This document shows, piece by piece, positions 8,898-17,773 of a DNA stretch of 64,000 bases (position 1 is the first letter of the stretch; each line of letters begins with the position of its first letter). The notes beneath the pieces were generated by a model. The model made no database searches, was not told the DNA's origin, and worked only from the letters and a program-made list of their open reading frames with translations. Made by a program: the position numbers and the translations under genes. The stretch is from Chryseobacterium culicis (GTDB lineage Bacteria; Bacteroidota; Bacteroidia; Flavobacteriales; Weeksellaceae). Location of the stretch: contig NZ_FNWQ01000001.1 of assembly GCF_900108365.1 (NCBI RefSeq), forward strand, positions 496,001 through 560,000, read 5' to 3'.

Positions 8898-8916
8898 CAG
8901 CGAAAACTATGATACT

Positions 8917-10101
8917 ATGAATAAATTTAAACTACTTTTTATAATACCATTATTTTATTCCGAATTTTCACATGCTCAGAGGATTGACAAAGAAACAATC
9001 AGTTTTCAGCTTTTAAAAGAACCTGTTTTTCCTACGGAACTTTCCAACAGAAACTACACGGTTACGGTAAAATCTCCTTATAATATCACCAGAGATGATG
9101 TAGTGAGATTGTCGAAAGAAGATTATCAGAGAAAAGTTGATAACTATCAGACCAATGTTGAAAATGCGAAATATGAGCATCAGGAAAGATTAAAAGATTA
9201 TGATGCTGAGGTAAAAAAACTTCAGGAAAAATATAAACTGGAATCCGCAGAATACAGCAAATTATCAGCTGTTGAAAAAATTGCGGCAACCAATGGGGCT
9301 CCCACCTTGAGACTCCCTTCAAGACCGATTCTTAACATTCCGCCAACCCCTGTTTACCAGCAGCCCGATTTGAGAGATGCCTTAATTGTAGATAATAAAA
9401 TTCTGGCTTCTCAGATAGATGTAATGGGTTTCTCAAAAGGCGGAAATTATCTTGATATCGTTATTGAAATGGAAAGAACCAACTTTCAGGACAATCAGGG
9501 GAAAACTTTTGCCAATCAGCCAACAAGAATTATAGCAAAGCAGGGAGGAGCTGTAAAACTGGACAAAACCTATTTTTCAGATTTTGCTGAAATAGCAAGT
9601 GTTCCGACCAATGAAATCAATCTGAATGCCCAGGAAAAAAGGTATCTGCAGAGAACGGTAGACCGTACAAGAAACATTATCAACGAAAACTTCGGATATC
9701 AGACCATCAATTCTTCGGTGGCATTGGCAACAGTCAAAAATAAAGGAGAATATGATGACCTGGAAAAAGCGTACATCTATGTTACCACCAATCTGAAAAA
9801 GCTTCAGGCAAAATCGGATAATCCATCGAATAAAGTAGCCATGGAAAATATGCAGAAAGGAATTGATATTTGGAAAAGCGCTTTGACAAAAATAAATTAC
9901 AACGACAAAAAAGCGCTTTACAATCAAAAAATTGGGGAATATATTTATTTTAACCTGATCAGATTGAATATCGCTTTGGGAAATTACCAGGAAGCAGAAA
10001 AATATTTAAACGAATTACAGGAACATCTGGTGGACATCAAACTGTCCTACGATGCTAATCTTGAACTGAAAAGACTGGAAGAAAAAATTTATAATAACTA
10101 A
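8917..10101 (+). CDS. Secreted protein of unknown function with coiled coil and TPR-like C-terminus
   Basis: Start at 8917 gives MNKFKLLFIIPLFYSEFSHAQ, a signal peptide with AQ cleavage typical of this group; a promoter -7 element precedes it. The 394-residue protein is not one I recognise. After a beta-rich stretch (TVTVKSPYNITRDDVVRL) comes a charged coiled coil (about residues 60-95: VENAKYEHQERLKDYDAEV and onward), a proline-rich linker (RLPSRPILNIPPTPVYQQP), a central domain, and a helical C-terminus that looks like tetratricopeptide repeats (FNLIRLNIALGNYQEAEKYL). The next gene starts 10 bp after its stop, so the two probably work together outside the cytoplasm. Confidence 0.7.
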   Translation: MNKFKLLFIIPLFYSEFSHAQRIDKETISFQLLKEPVFPTELSNRNYTVTVKSPYNITRDDVVRLSKEDYQRKVDNYQTNVENAKYEHQERLKDYDAEVKKLQEKYKLESAEYSKLSAVEKIAATNGAPTLRLPSRPILNIPPTPVYQQPDLRDALIVDNKILASQIDVMGFSKGGNYLDIVIEMERTNFQDNQGKTFANQPTRIIAKQGGAVKLDKTYFSDFAEIASVPTNEINLNAQEKRYLQRTVDRTRNIINENFGYQTINSSVALATVKNKGEYDDLEKAYIYVTTNLKKLQAKSDNPSNKVAMENMQKGIDIWKSALTKINYNDKKALYNQKIGEYIYFNLIRLNIALGNYQEAEKYLNELQEHLVDIKLSYDANLELKRLEEKIYNN

Positions 10102-10111
10102 AGAAAACAAT

Positions 10112-11533
10112 ATGATTAAACAGATCATTGCTTCGGCATTCATTACCGCTTCTGTGTACTCTTTTGCACAGACGAAAGTGACTGAAGGAACAAAATTTAC
10201 CGTAGATGCCAATCTTGAAACCGATGATAAACTGGTACTGGCAGATGATTACAATTCTTACATGTTCAGTGCCATCAACATTGACGGGCTGATGAGAAAT
10301 GTTTTCCCTCACAAAAAATTACTGATGAGAAAACTGGATCAGAACGGAAGTCTTGTAGATACTTATGTAAAAGATTATGCCAATAAAACAAACGGCGTAC
10401 TTCATAATTACCTTGGATCCCAGCAGATAGATGATGATAAATTTATCGCGTTTACAGAAGAATATTTCGGAAAGGAAAACAGAAAAGAAGTTTTTCAGCA
10501 TGTTTTCAGCAGAAAAGAGGGAACTTTCACAACAAAAAGCATTGCAAAATACAGTATTGAATCTACCAACAGATCAGGAACAACCTATGTTCTTTTCTCA
10601 GAAAACGGGAAATATGCTGCCATCTTTAATGACAGATTTGCCAATAAAAAAACGGAAAATGTAAATGACGTTCTGGTATTGGATCTGAGAACACTTACTC
10701 CGGTATGGAACAAGGAAATTACATTAAGCAGTGACTATGTTGAAAAGTCTTTAACATTAACGAACTCAGCAAAAATTGTTGTATTACGCAAAGCTGCGGG
10801 CTGGAAAGAATCTTATAAACTGGAGCTTGTTTCCAATACCGAAGATAAAGACCTTCCGTTTGATGATAAATACATTCCTGAAAAATTATATGCGTTCAGT
10901 AAAAATGACAATGATTATCTGGTGACTTTTGGAAGAAAAAATGCTGCCGTTACCATGGGAGCAAGTACTTTCGGGACAGTAATGTACTATGATATGAAAT
11001 CCGGAAAAGCTGTCATCAGCAATACCAATCTGGCGGGAAGCAAAGACATGAATGATGTGAAGGTGATCAAAACCATTGTAAAAGGGGATGAGGTTTTAAT
11101 GGCTGTTCAGCAGGAAACTGTTACCAGACCTATGCCTACAGCAATGAACCGTTTCCCGGATCCTGTTTATTCACTGGATGCAGGAATGCTGATCAAATTC
11201 AGTAAAGAAGGAGAGGTAAAGCAATTTGTGGCTGCCGGAACTTCTACAGGAAAAAGAATTCATCTGGTGGAGGCCGGAGAAAAACTTTATATTTCTGCAT
11301 TCTATCCAAAAGGGGCTTTCGGAAACACAGGATTTTCTATGAAAGTTTTTGATTTTGCCAATCTGAAGCCTCAGGAAGTAAGCCTTGATTACAAAGGAAG
11401 AAATTTCTTTCAAAACTATGGTTTCGCAGACGGAAACATGATTCAGTATGTTCCGAATGTAAACAAAATGATGTTCCTTCAAAAGAGCGCCAAAGATGTT
11501 CAGATGTTCAATGTGTACAATTTTATAAAATAA
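10112..11533 (+). CDS. Secreted protein of unknown function, possibly beta-propeller-like
   Basis: A 473-residue protein that starts with a signal peptide (MIKQIIASAFITASVYSFAQ). No family is recognised. The body has repeated beta-strand segments with a pattern such as LVLADDYNSYMF, NGKYAAIFNDR, DVLVLDLRT and VTFGRKNAAVT, which would fit a propeller-like fold, but I see no diagnostic repeat. It has a short spacing (10 bp) to the upstream secreted protein gene and no obvious promoter of its own. The 3' end is followed by only 24 bp before the DUF1801 gene, which may be read from the same transcript. Confidence 0.65.
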   Translation: MIKQIIASAFITASVYSFAQTKVTEGTKFTVDANLETDDKLVLADDYNSYMFSAINIDGLMRNVFPHKKLLMRKLDQNGSLVDTYVKDYANKTNGVLHNYLGSQQIDDDKFIAFTEEYFGKENRKEVFQHVFSRKEGTFTTKSIAKYSIESTNRSGTTYVLFSENGKYAAIFNDRFANKKTENVNDVLVLDLRTLTPVWNKEITLSSDYVEKSLTLTNSAKIVVLRKAAGWKESYKLELVSNTEDKDLPFDDKYIPEKLYAFSKNDNDYLVTFGRKNAAVTMGASTFGTVMYYDMKSGKAVISNTNLAGSKDMNDVKVIKTIVKGDEVLMAVQQETVTRPMPTAMNRFPDPVYSLDAGMLIKFSKEGEVKQFVAAGTSTGKRIHLVEAGEKLYISAFYPKGAFGNTGFSMKVFDFANLKPQEVSLDYKGRNFFQNYGFADGNMIQYVPNVNKMMFLQKSAKDVQMFNVYNFIK

Positions 11534-11557
11534 TCGTATTTTAGAAAAAAATACCAT

Positions 11558-12013
11558 ATGCAGATTCAGTCAGTTTCCATAGAAGATTATATTTCAAAGA
11601 TTCCTGAAGAAAGACAGGAAGCTTTCAAAAAACTTTACGATACGGTGAATGATAACCTTCCAAAAGGTTTTGAAGAAGCAACCAATTACGGGATGATAGG
11701 CTGGGTGGTTCCTTTGGAAACCTATCCTGCCGGATATCACTGTGCACCCGGAACACCGCTTCCATTCATTAATGTGGCTTCTCAGAAGAATTTTATAGCA
11801 TTATATCATATGGGACTGTATTCTACCCCGGAACTTCTCGACTGGTTTGTTGCAGAATATCCTAAGCATTCCAAAAAGAAACTGGATATGGGTAAATCCT
11901 GTGTCCGGTTCAAAAAAGTAGAAGATATTCCTTTTGACCTGATCGCTGAACTGAGTACAAAAATGACTGCAGATGATTGGATCAAAATTTATGAATCACA
12001 GTATAAGAGATAA
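11558..12013 (+). CDS. DUF1801 domain protein (YdhG-like)
   Basis: A 151-residue cytoplasmic protein of the DUF1801 family. Visible family features are YISKIPEERQEAFKKLYDTV at the N-terminus, EEATNYGMIGWVVP, FINVASQKNFIALYHMGLY and the C-terminal MGKSCVRFKKVEDIPFDLI. The fold is known from structures but the function is not; some members are linked to iron-frataxin-like folds or surface-attached growth, which does not define this one. It follows the unknown secreted pair by 24 bp and ends at a strong terminator. Confidence 0.88.
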   Translation: MQIQSVSIEDYISKIPEERQEAFKKLYDTVNDNLPKGFEEATNYGMIGWVVPLETYPAGYHCAPGTPLPFINVASQKNFIALYHMGLYSTPELLDWFVAEYPKHSKKKLDMGKSCVRFKKVEDIPFDLIAELSTKMTADDWIKIYESQYKR

Positions 12014-12049
12014 AAAAGCTCCGAAATCTATCTGATTTCGGAGTTTTTT
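12012..12049 (+). terminator. Rho-independent terminator after DUF1801 gene
   Basis: Ten-bp stem CTCCGAAATC / GATTTCGGAG with a 5-nt loop, flanked by A and T runs, so it could work in both directions. The 200 bp from here to 12251 hold no gene that I can support. Confidence 0.9.
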
Positions 12050-12250
12050 ATGCTGGAGGATCGAGGCGGGAAGTCATATTTGTGTTTTTAGAATCAATAA
12101 TAATAAAACCGTAAGTTGGAAATAATACTTGCTTTTAAACCACCGGTTGTCATCCATGATGAAAATTCCAGGTGGTAATAAGTTCATTACATGACGTGTA
12201 TTTATTCATCGGCTTCCATAGATCTCCATTTCTCAGCCTCCATCATCCGG

Positions 12251-13516
12251 CTAAAAATGAATATCCCAGATTCCTGCTTTACGCTCAAGTTCTATTAAGG
12301 CCGCCGCATTATCTGCCAGCGCCTGATAATACTCTTTTCGAATGTTGTTATAAGTTCTCTGGGCATTCAAAACCTCAAGGATAGAGCTTTCCCCTCTTTT
12401 GTAGCTGTATATGATCCCTTCCAGAATGGTTTGTGCTTCTGAAAGCATTCCGTTATGGAATTGTCTGAGCTGTTTCTGCGTTGCGGTATATTGTTGGTAA
12501 GCCTGCATTACCTCTGCTCTTATAACCTGTTCGATCTGCTTATATTCCACCTCTGCTTGTGAATGGGCCATTTCTGCAATTTTCAATCCAGCGTTTCTTC
12601 GGTTGGAAAATTTCAGAGGAATACTGATCCCCATTTTTACTGCATTTACGGTAGGAGAAGGAGCAATTTCGTTGGTAGCTTCGGTATGACGTTCAGCTCC
12701 GGCGCTGATGCCTAGATCAATGACTCTATTAGCTTTTTCAAGATTAATCTGGCTTTTGGCAACCTCTGTATTCTGTCTGGCGGCCAATAAATCTGCTCTC
12801 TCATTCAACGCCTGAAGAATCAGGTCATCCCTATTGAAATCCCTGTTGAAGGCATTAAAGTCTCCGGCAACGTCTCTGTCTGTCATGCTGCTGTCTCCGA
12901 GAAAAACTGATAAACTGGTGAGAGCCTGCTGTTCAGCGCTTTCTGCCTGATATACTTCATTAAGTAGAGAAGCAGCTTCCAGCTTACTCTGCTTCGAAGC
13001 AACAGAAGAAATAGTTCCTAAGCGGTAACGGAGACTGTCGGATTTTGCCAGCTGCTGCATACTGTTATACGAATTCTGCTGTACCTCGAGCAATGCTTTG
13101 GATTTTAAAGCCTCAATATATCCTAAACTGGCATCTGCACGAAGATTTCTGAAAAAATCCTGCAGCTGTATTTTGCTCAGCTCAGATTGGTTTCTGGCCA
13201 GATTAACCCTCGCTTTTCTCTTGCCGCCAAGTTCCAGTGTCCATCCCACCGAAGCACCATAAACATACCCCATATTCTGATGTACCCCATTATTTGTAGT
13301 TTCCATTTCCATTTGAGGATCAGGGAACATATTAGCCGTCTGGATCGCCGCTTCAGCCATACTTACATTGTATTTTTGAGATGCATATCCTAAATTTTTA
13401 TTTCCGACAAGGTTCAGGTATTCTTCAAATGGTAAAAGCTCTTTTTCCTGTGCCTTCATTTCTGTAATGCTGAATAATATTACAGATAATATGATAATAT
13501 GAACTTTAGTTTTCAT
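12251..13516 (-). CDS. TolC-family outer-membrane efflux protein of a heavy-metal RND pump
   Basis: A 421-residue OEP-family protein with a signal peptide (MKTKVHIIILSVILFSITEMKAQ). Two helical repeats are visible; the typical ends ANMFPDPQMEMETTNN and AVKMGISIPLKFSNRRNAGLKIAEM mark the strand regions, and long helices rich in Ala, Gln and Leu form the periplasmic tunnel. It is the outer-membrane channel of the tripartite pump encoded by the two genes upstream on this strand. Its start overlaps the end of the czcA-like gene by 11 bp, so the two are translated together. This CzcC/CusC-like role is inferred from context plus family. Confidence 0.9.
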   Translation of the reverse strand: MKTKVHIIILSVILFSITEMKAQEKELLPFEEYLNLVGNKNLGYASQKYNVSMAEAAIQTANMFPDPQMEMETTNNGVHQNMGYVYGASVGWTLELGGKRKARVNLARNQSELSKIQLQDFFRNLRADASLGYIEALKSKALLEVQQNSYNSMQQLAKSDSLRYRLGTISSVASKQSKLEAASLLNEVYQAESAEQQALTSLSVFLGDSSMTDRDVAGDFNAFNRDFNRDDLILQALNERADLLAARQNTEVAKSQINLEKANRVIDLGISAGAERHTEATNEIAPSPTVNAVKMGISIPLKFSNRRNAGLKIAEMAHSQAEVEYKQIEQVIRAEVMQAYQQYTATQKQLRQFHNGMLSEAQTILEGIIYSYKRGESSILEVLNAQRTYNNIRKEYYQALADNAAALIELERKAGIWDIHF

Positions 13517-16500
13517 CTGATTTCAAATTTTGTTTTTCACTTCGGCGTTCAGCCATACAATAAATAGCCGGAAGGACGAATAGGGTTAAAATAGTAGAGA
13601 ACATGAGTCCGTAAACAATGACGGTTGCCAGCGGGCGCTGCACATCAGAACCAATTCCTGTAGCTAAGGATGCCGGGAATAATCCGATTACGGCAACCGT
13701 TGCAGTCATCAGTACAGGTCTGAAACGGTCTTTTGCCCCTTTGATGGCTGCCTGTTTCAGCTCATACCCTTTTTTACGAAGATCATTGATGTGCGAAATC
13801 ATAATGACCCCGTTCTGGATGGCAACTCCGAATAATGCGATAAATCCTACTGCTGAAGAAACATTCAGAGACATACCCCGGATATTGAGTGCCAGCATTC
13901 CGCCAAATAAAGCCAGTGGAACAATAGACATCAGAACCAAAGCCTGCCTGAAATCTCCAAATGCACCATACAATAAGAGAAACATAATGGCTAATGCCAG
14001 CGGAACAATAAATGCCAGTCTGGAGTAGGCTCTGTTTTGATTTTCAAACTGTCCGCCCCACTTGATCTGGTATTTTTCGTGATCGTACTTAATGTCTTTT
14101 TCAATTTTATCCTGGGCATTTTTCAGGAAAGAAGAAAGATCGGTTCCTCTAAGATTCAGCTTTACGGTAAGATGACGTTTGTTCATTTCCCGGGTAATCG
14201 TGCTTTCTCCGGTACTCAGTTTCACTTCTGCTACCTGTGACAATGGGATTTTTGCTCCTGAAGCAGAGGTCAGCATCAGGTTTCCGATTTTGTCTGGAGT
14301 GTCGCGGCTGTCTTCCGTATAACGGCATGAAATGTCGTACACTTTATTGCCGATAAAGATTTGAGAGATGGCTTTTCCTCCTAATGCCACTTCAATAAGA
14401 TCGGCCACGTCAGCTACATTTAATCCATATTGGGCAATTTTATCTCTGTTGGCAATAATCTGCAGCTGGGGCAATGGCGGTTCCTGATCAATGGCAAGAT
14501 CTGCCGAGCCCGGAATTTTATTTAAAGTTGACAATACATTTTCAGCAATTCTTCTGGTTTCTTTAAAATCTTCTCCATACACCTTTACCACCAGTTCACT
14601 GTGGGCTCCTGAGATTTTATCCATCACTCCGTCAATCATAGGCTGAGAAAACCCTACAGTGAATCCCGGCATGTTTTTATAATCTGCTGCCAGTTCTTTA
14701 ATGAGGTCTGCTTTTGTTTTTCCTGCCGGCCACTCGCTGTAAGGTTTTATTCCGACAGAAACTTCAAAGTGGGAAGCTGTCCAGGGATCAGTACCATCGT
14801 CATTACGTCCTGCCTGTATCATCATATAAGTAATTTCGGGGTGTTTTAAGGTACGGGCACGCAGGGTATCGCTCATTTCTTTTGACTTGGCTAAGGAAAT
14901 TCCGGGTGGAAGCTGTACCTGAAGCCAGATAGAACCTTCATCCAGTTCAGGAAGGAAATCTTTTCCCACATGATAGGAGAGAATTCCGGCAGATACCAGA
15001 ACAATCATAATAGGAATAATTACTCTTTTGGGAGTCTGCATTATTTTTTCAATACTTTTTCCGTAGGCTGTGCTTAGTTTTTCAAGCCATTTATTATGAT
15101 AAATCTTTTGTGGTTTTCTATAGATTACATAAGCCAATCCCGGGATCAGAAGCAATGCTACAGCAAGAGCTCCCAACAGAGCATATCCTACAGTAAAAGC
15201 CATTGGGGTAAATAATTTTTTTTCTACTCTTTCAAAAGCGAACAGAGGTAGATAGGCGGTAATGATAATGATTGTAGAAAAGAAAATGGGTTTGGCCACT
15301 TCAATTACTCTTTGGGTAACTGTTTTTTCTCCCAGTGTTTCTTCAGCATTTTCTTCTCTTTTCTTCAGAATGGTTTCCAGCATGACGATGGCTCCGTCTA
15401 CAATGATTCCAAAATCAATAGCTCCTAAGGAAAGAAGATTAGCCGGAATGTTGGTAAAATGCATTAATATAAAAGCAAATAGCAAAGAAAGCGGAATGGT
15501 AATAGCGACCAGTAATGCGCCCCGCCAGCTTCCAAGAAATACAATCAGCACAATAATAACCAAAACAATTCCTTCGGTAAGAGTATGAGACACTGTGGTA
15601 AGGGTTGTTTTGACAAGATCCGTTCGGTCCAGAAAAGGATGAATCTTTACTCCTGGAGGAAGTGTTTCGTTATTCAGTTCTTCAATAGCTTCATGTACTC
15701 CTTCCAATACTTGTGATGGGTTCTGCCCTCTGAGTAAAAGCACGATTCCTTCTACACTTTCAGAATAATTGCGTTTTCTGTCGGTATAACCAAGAATTCC
15801 TTTTCTTTCCAGGTTTCCATACTTTAAGGTTCCTACATCATTGAGGAAAACAGGAACGCCATTTTGGGTTTTGACTACAATTTTTCCAAGATCATTCAAA
15901 TCTTTTACCAGACCAATTCCACGAATTACATAGGCAAGATTTCCGCGGGGCAGCATACTTCCTCCGGCGCTCACATTGTTTTTGGCAATCGTTTCAGTAA
16001 CTTCAGAAAGTGACAGTCCGTGTTGCTCGAGTTTATGCGGATCCAGCTCGATCTGAAACTGGGTGGTAATTCCTCCGAAATTGGTGACATCAGCAATTCC
16101 CGAGACTTGTTTGATACGAGGGATGATCACAAATTTCTGTAAATCTGTAAGCTCCCGGAGACTGTGGCTGTTACTTTCAATGATATAACGGTATACTTCG
16201 CCGATAGGAGAGGTAAGGGGATCCAATCCCGGTTGTGCCCCATAAGGAAGCTCCACGTCCGTAAGTCTTTCCTGAATACGCTGGCGTGCCCAGTAATCAT
16301 CTGTACCATCATCAAAAACCATAGTGATAATGGAAAGTCCGAAGGTACTTTTGCTTCGCATCACATGCATTCCCGGAAGCCCGTTGAGTGATCTTTCCAG
16401 AGGAATGGTAATCTGTTGTTCTACTTCTTCAGCGGCCAGCCCGGGAACCTGTGTTACCACCTGTGAGGTTACATCGGCAATATCGGGATAGGCTTCTATA

Positions 16501-16601
16501 GATAATCTTGTCCAGGAATAATACCCGAAAAACCCTAGTAAAAGGAAGAGCGCAAGCATAAGCCATCTCTTTTGTATCGAGAGTGTTAGTAATTTCTTCA
16601 T
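13506..16601 (-). CDS. CusA/CzcA-family heavy-metal efflux RND transporter
   Basis: A 1031-residue inner-membrane proton antiporter, full length for the HME-RND family. Seen: N-terminal TM1 followed by SIEAYPDIADVTSQVVTQVPG, the porter-domain signature ITIPLERSLNGLPGMHVMRS, GAIDFGIIVDGAIVMLE in TM4 near residue 395-411 (the proton-relay acidic residues of the family), and the C-terminal repeat VGFIALFGVAIQNGVIMISHI near 925-945. Together with the adaptor (16617) and the channel (12251) it exports divalent or monovalent metal ions across both membranes. Which metal (Co/Zn/Cd or Cu/Ag) cannot be decided here; the CzcA-type DFG in TM4 fits divalent ions better. Confidence 0.93.
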   Translation of the reverse strand: MKKLLTLSIQKRWLMLALFLLLGFFGYYSWTRLSIEAYPDIADVTSQVVTQVPGLAAEEVEQQITIPLERSLNGLPGMHVMRSKSTFGLSIITMVFDDGTDDYWARQRIQERLTDVELPYGAQPGLDPLTSPIGEVYRYIIESNSHSLRELTDLQKFVIIPRIKQVSGIADVTNFGGITTQFQIELDPHKLEQHGLSLSEVTETIAKNNVSAGGSMLPRGNLAYVIRGIGLVKDLNDLGKIVVKTQNGVPVFLNDVGTLKYGNLERKGILGYTDRKRNYSESVEGIVLLLRGQNPSQVLEGVHEAIEELNNETLPPGVKIHPFLDRTDLVKTTLTTVSHTLTEGIVLVIIVLIVFLGSWRGALLVAITIPLSLLFAFILMHFTNIPANLLSLGAIDFGIIVDGAIVMLETILKKREENAEETLGEKTVTQRVIEVAKPIFFSTIIIITAYLPLFAFERVEKKLFTPMAFTVGYALLGALAVALLLIPGLAYVIYRKPQKIYHNKWLEKLSTAYGKSIEKIMQTPKRVIIPIMIVLVSAGILSYHVGKDFLPELDEGSIWLQVQLPPGISLAKSKEMSDTLRARTLKHPEITYMMIQAGRNDDGTDPWTASHFEVSVGIKPYSEWPAGKTKADLIKELAADYKNMPGFTVGFSQPMIDGVMDKISGAHSELVVKVYGEDFKETRRIAENVLSTLNKIPGSADLAIDQEPPLPQLQIIANRDKIAQYGLNVADVADLIEVALGGKAISQIFIGNKVYDISCRYTEDSRDTPDKIGNLMLTSASGAKIPLSQVAEVKLSTGESTITREMNKRHLTVKLNLRGTDLSSFLKNAQDKIEKDIKYDHEKYQIKWGGQFENQNRAYSRLAFIVPLALAIMFLLLYGAFGDFRQALVLMSIVPLALFGGMLALNIRGMSLNVSSAVGFIALFGVAIQNGVIMISHINDLRKKGYELKQAAIKGAKDRFRPVLMTATVAVIGLFPASLATGIGSDVQRPLATVIVYGLMFSTILTLFVLPAIYCMAERRSEKQNLKSDEN

Positions 16602-16616
16602 AGTTTTTCATTTACA

Positions 16617-17720
16617 TTATTTTGCATCCAGCATATAAATTCCACCTTCGGTCATAATGATTTCTCCGGGTTTTAATCCTGAGATAATCCTTACGGTTTT
16701 CTGATCAGTTTCTCCAGTTGTCACAGAACGTTTTGCGTATTGATTCTTACCGGTTTTTACCCAGACATATTGAAAATTATCCTGCTGCATCAAAGCGGTT
16801 ACGGGGATCATAACAGTTTTTTCCGGAGTTGTTGAAAAGCTGACGGTAGCATACATGCCCGGCTTTAGTTTTCTGTCCGGATTATCGCATTCAATAAGTA
16901 CCTTTATACTTCGGGTATCTTCGTCTACAATTTCATTAATATGATATACCTTTCCGGTAATATCTCTATCCGGATAGGCACTTACCTTGACCGAAACCCG
17001 GTCTCCTTTATTGACAAAACGAATGTCTTTTTCTTTCACATCCCCTGAAATCCAGACTTTTGATAATTCTGCGATGATCATTACCGGATCTGCATCTCCT
17101 TTCAGATATTGGCCGTTGACAATTTTGTTGGAAATAATTTCTCCGTTAATGGGTGCTCTTACCACAAGAGGACTTCCTATACCTCCGCCTTTGCTGTTAT
17201 AGACCTTCAAGGCAGAAGAAGCATTGGAGAGCGATGTTTTTTTATTTTTAAAATCGGTTTCTGCCTCGTCCAGCTCTTTCTGGATACCCACTCCATGTTT
17301 TACAAGATCCTGCTGGCGTCTGTAATTTTTTTCTGCAAGCTGTACATCATTTAAAGCATCCGTATAGTCTTTCTGAACCGAAAAATAATCTGAAGAAAGG
17401 ATTTCAAAAAGAGGATTTCCAGCGGAAACTTTTTGCCCGAGCTGAATAAATGACCCTGTAATTCTTCCCGAAAACGGACTGGCTATTTCTGCATAGTGAT
17501 TGGGAATGGCCTGAATTGTTCCTGCTGAAATTACCCCATCGCTGTGTTCCTGTTCGGTAACGGCCTGTGTTTTAATTTTTTTGAATACAGGATTGTTTTC
17601 CGGAACAGTCACCTGATCGTTTTTTATACGGAGATCCTGATCCTGCGGAATTTCACTTTTAGGATTTTTACAAGCGGTAACAAATGTTAAAAGTACTATT
17701 GCTAAGACTGTTTTTCTCAT
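16617..17720 (-). CDS. Efflux RND transporter periplasmic adaptor subunit (CzcB-like)
   Basis: A 367-residue membrane-fusion protein with a lipoprotein-type N-terminus (IVLLTFVTACKNPKSE, Cys at about 17). The lipoyl/barrel-sandwich halves are visible as ASPFSGRITGSFIQLGQKVSAGNPLFEI and VVRAPINGEIISNKIVNGQYLKG, separated by an alpha hairpin of about 70 residues, then the beta-barrel (VWISGDVKEKDIRFVNKGDRV) and the membrane-proximal domain (VTTGETDQKTVRIISGLKPGE). It bridges the RND pump and the TolC-like channel in the periplasm. It is 15 bp before the czcA-like gene and 53 bp after mgtA on the same strand; no good -7 element lies in that 53-bp gap. Confidence 0.92.
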   Translation of the reverse strand: MRKTVLAIVLLTFVTACKNPKSEIPQDQDLRIKNDQVTVPENNPVFKKIKTQAVTEQEHSDGVISAGTIQAIPNHYAEIASPFSGRITGSFIQLGQKVSAGNPLFEILSSDYFSVQKDYTDALNDVQLAEKNYRRQQDLVKHGVGIQKELDEAETDFKNKKTSLSNASSALKVYNSKGGGIGSPLVVRAPINGEIISNKIVNGQYLKGDADPVMIIAELSKVWISGDVKEKDIRFVNKGDRVSVKVSAYPDRDITGKVYHINEIVDEDTRSIKVLIECDNPDRKLKPGMYATVSFSTTPEKTVMIPVTALMQQDNFQYVWVKTGKNQYAKRSVTTGETDQKTVRIISGLKPGEIIMTEGGIYMLDAK

Positions 17721-17773
17721 ATAAGTTATTTATAACCATTATTTTATATTTAAGGATTTGCAGCTTTCTTAGA

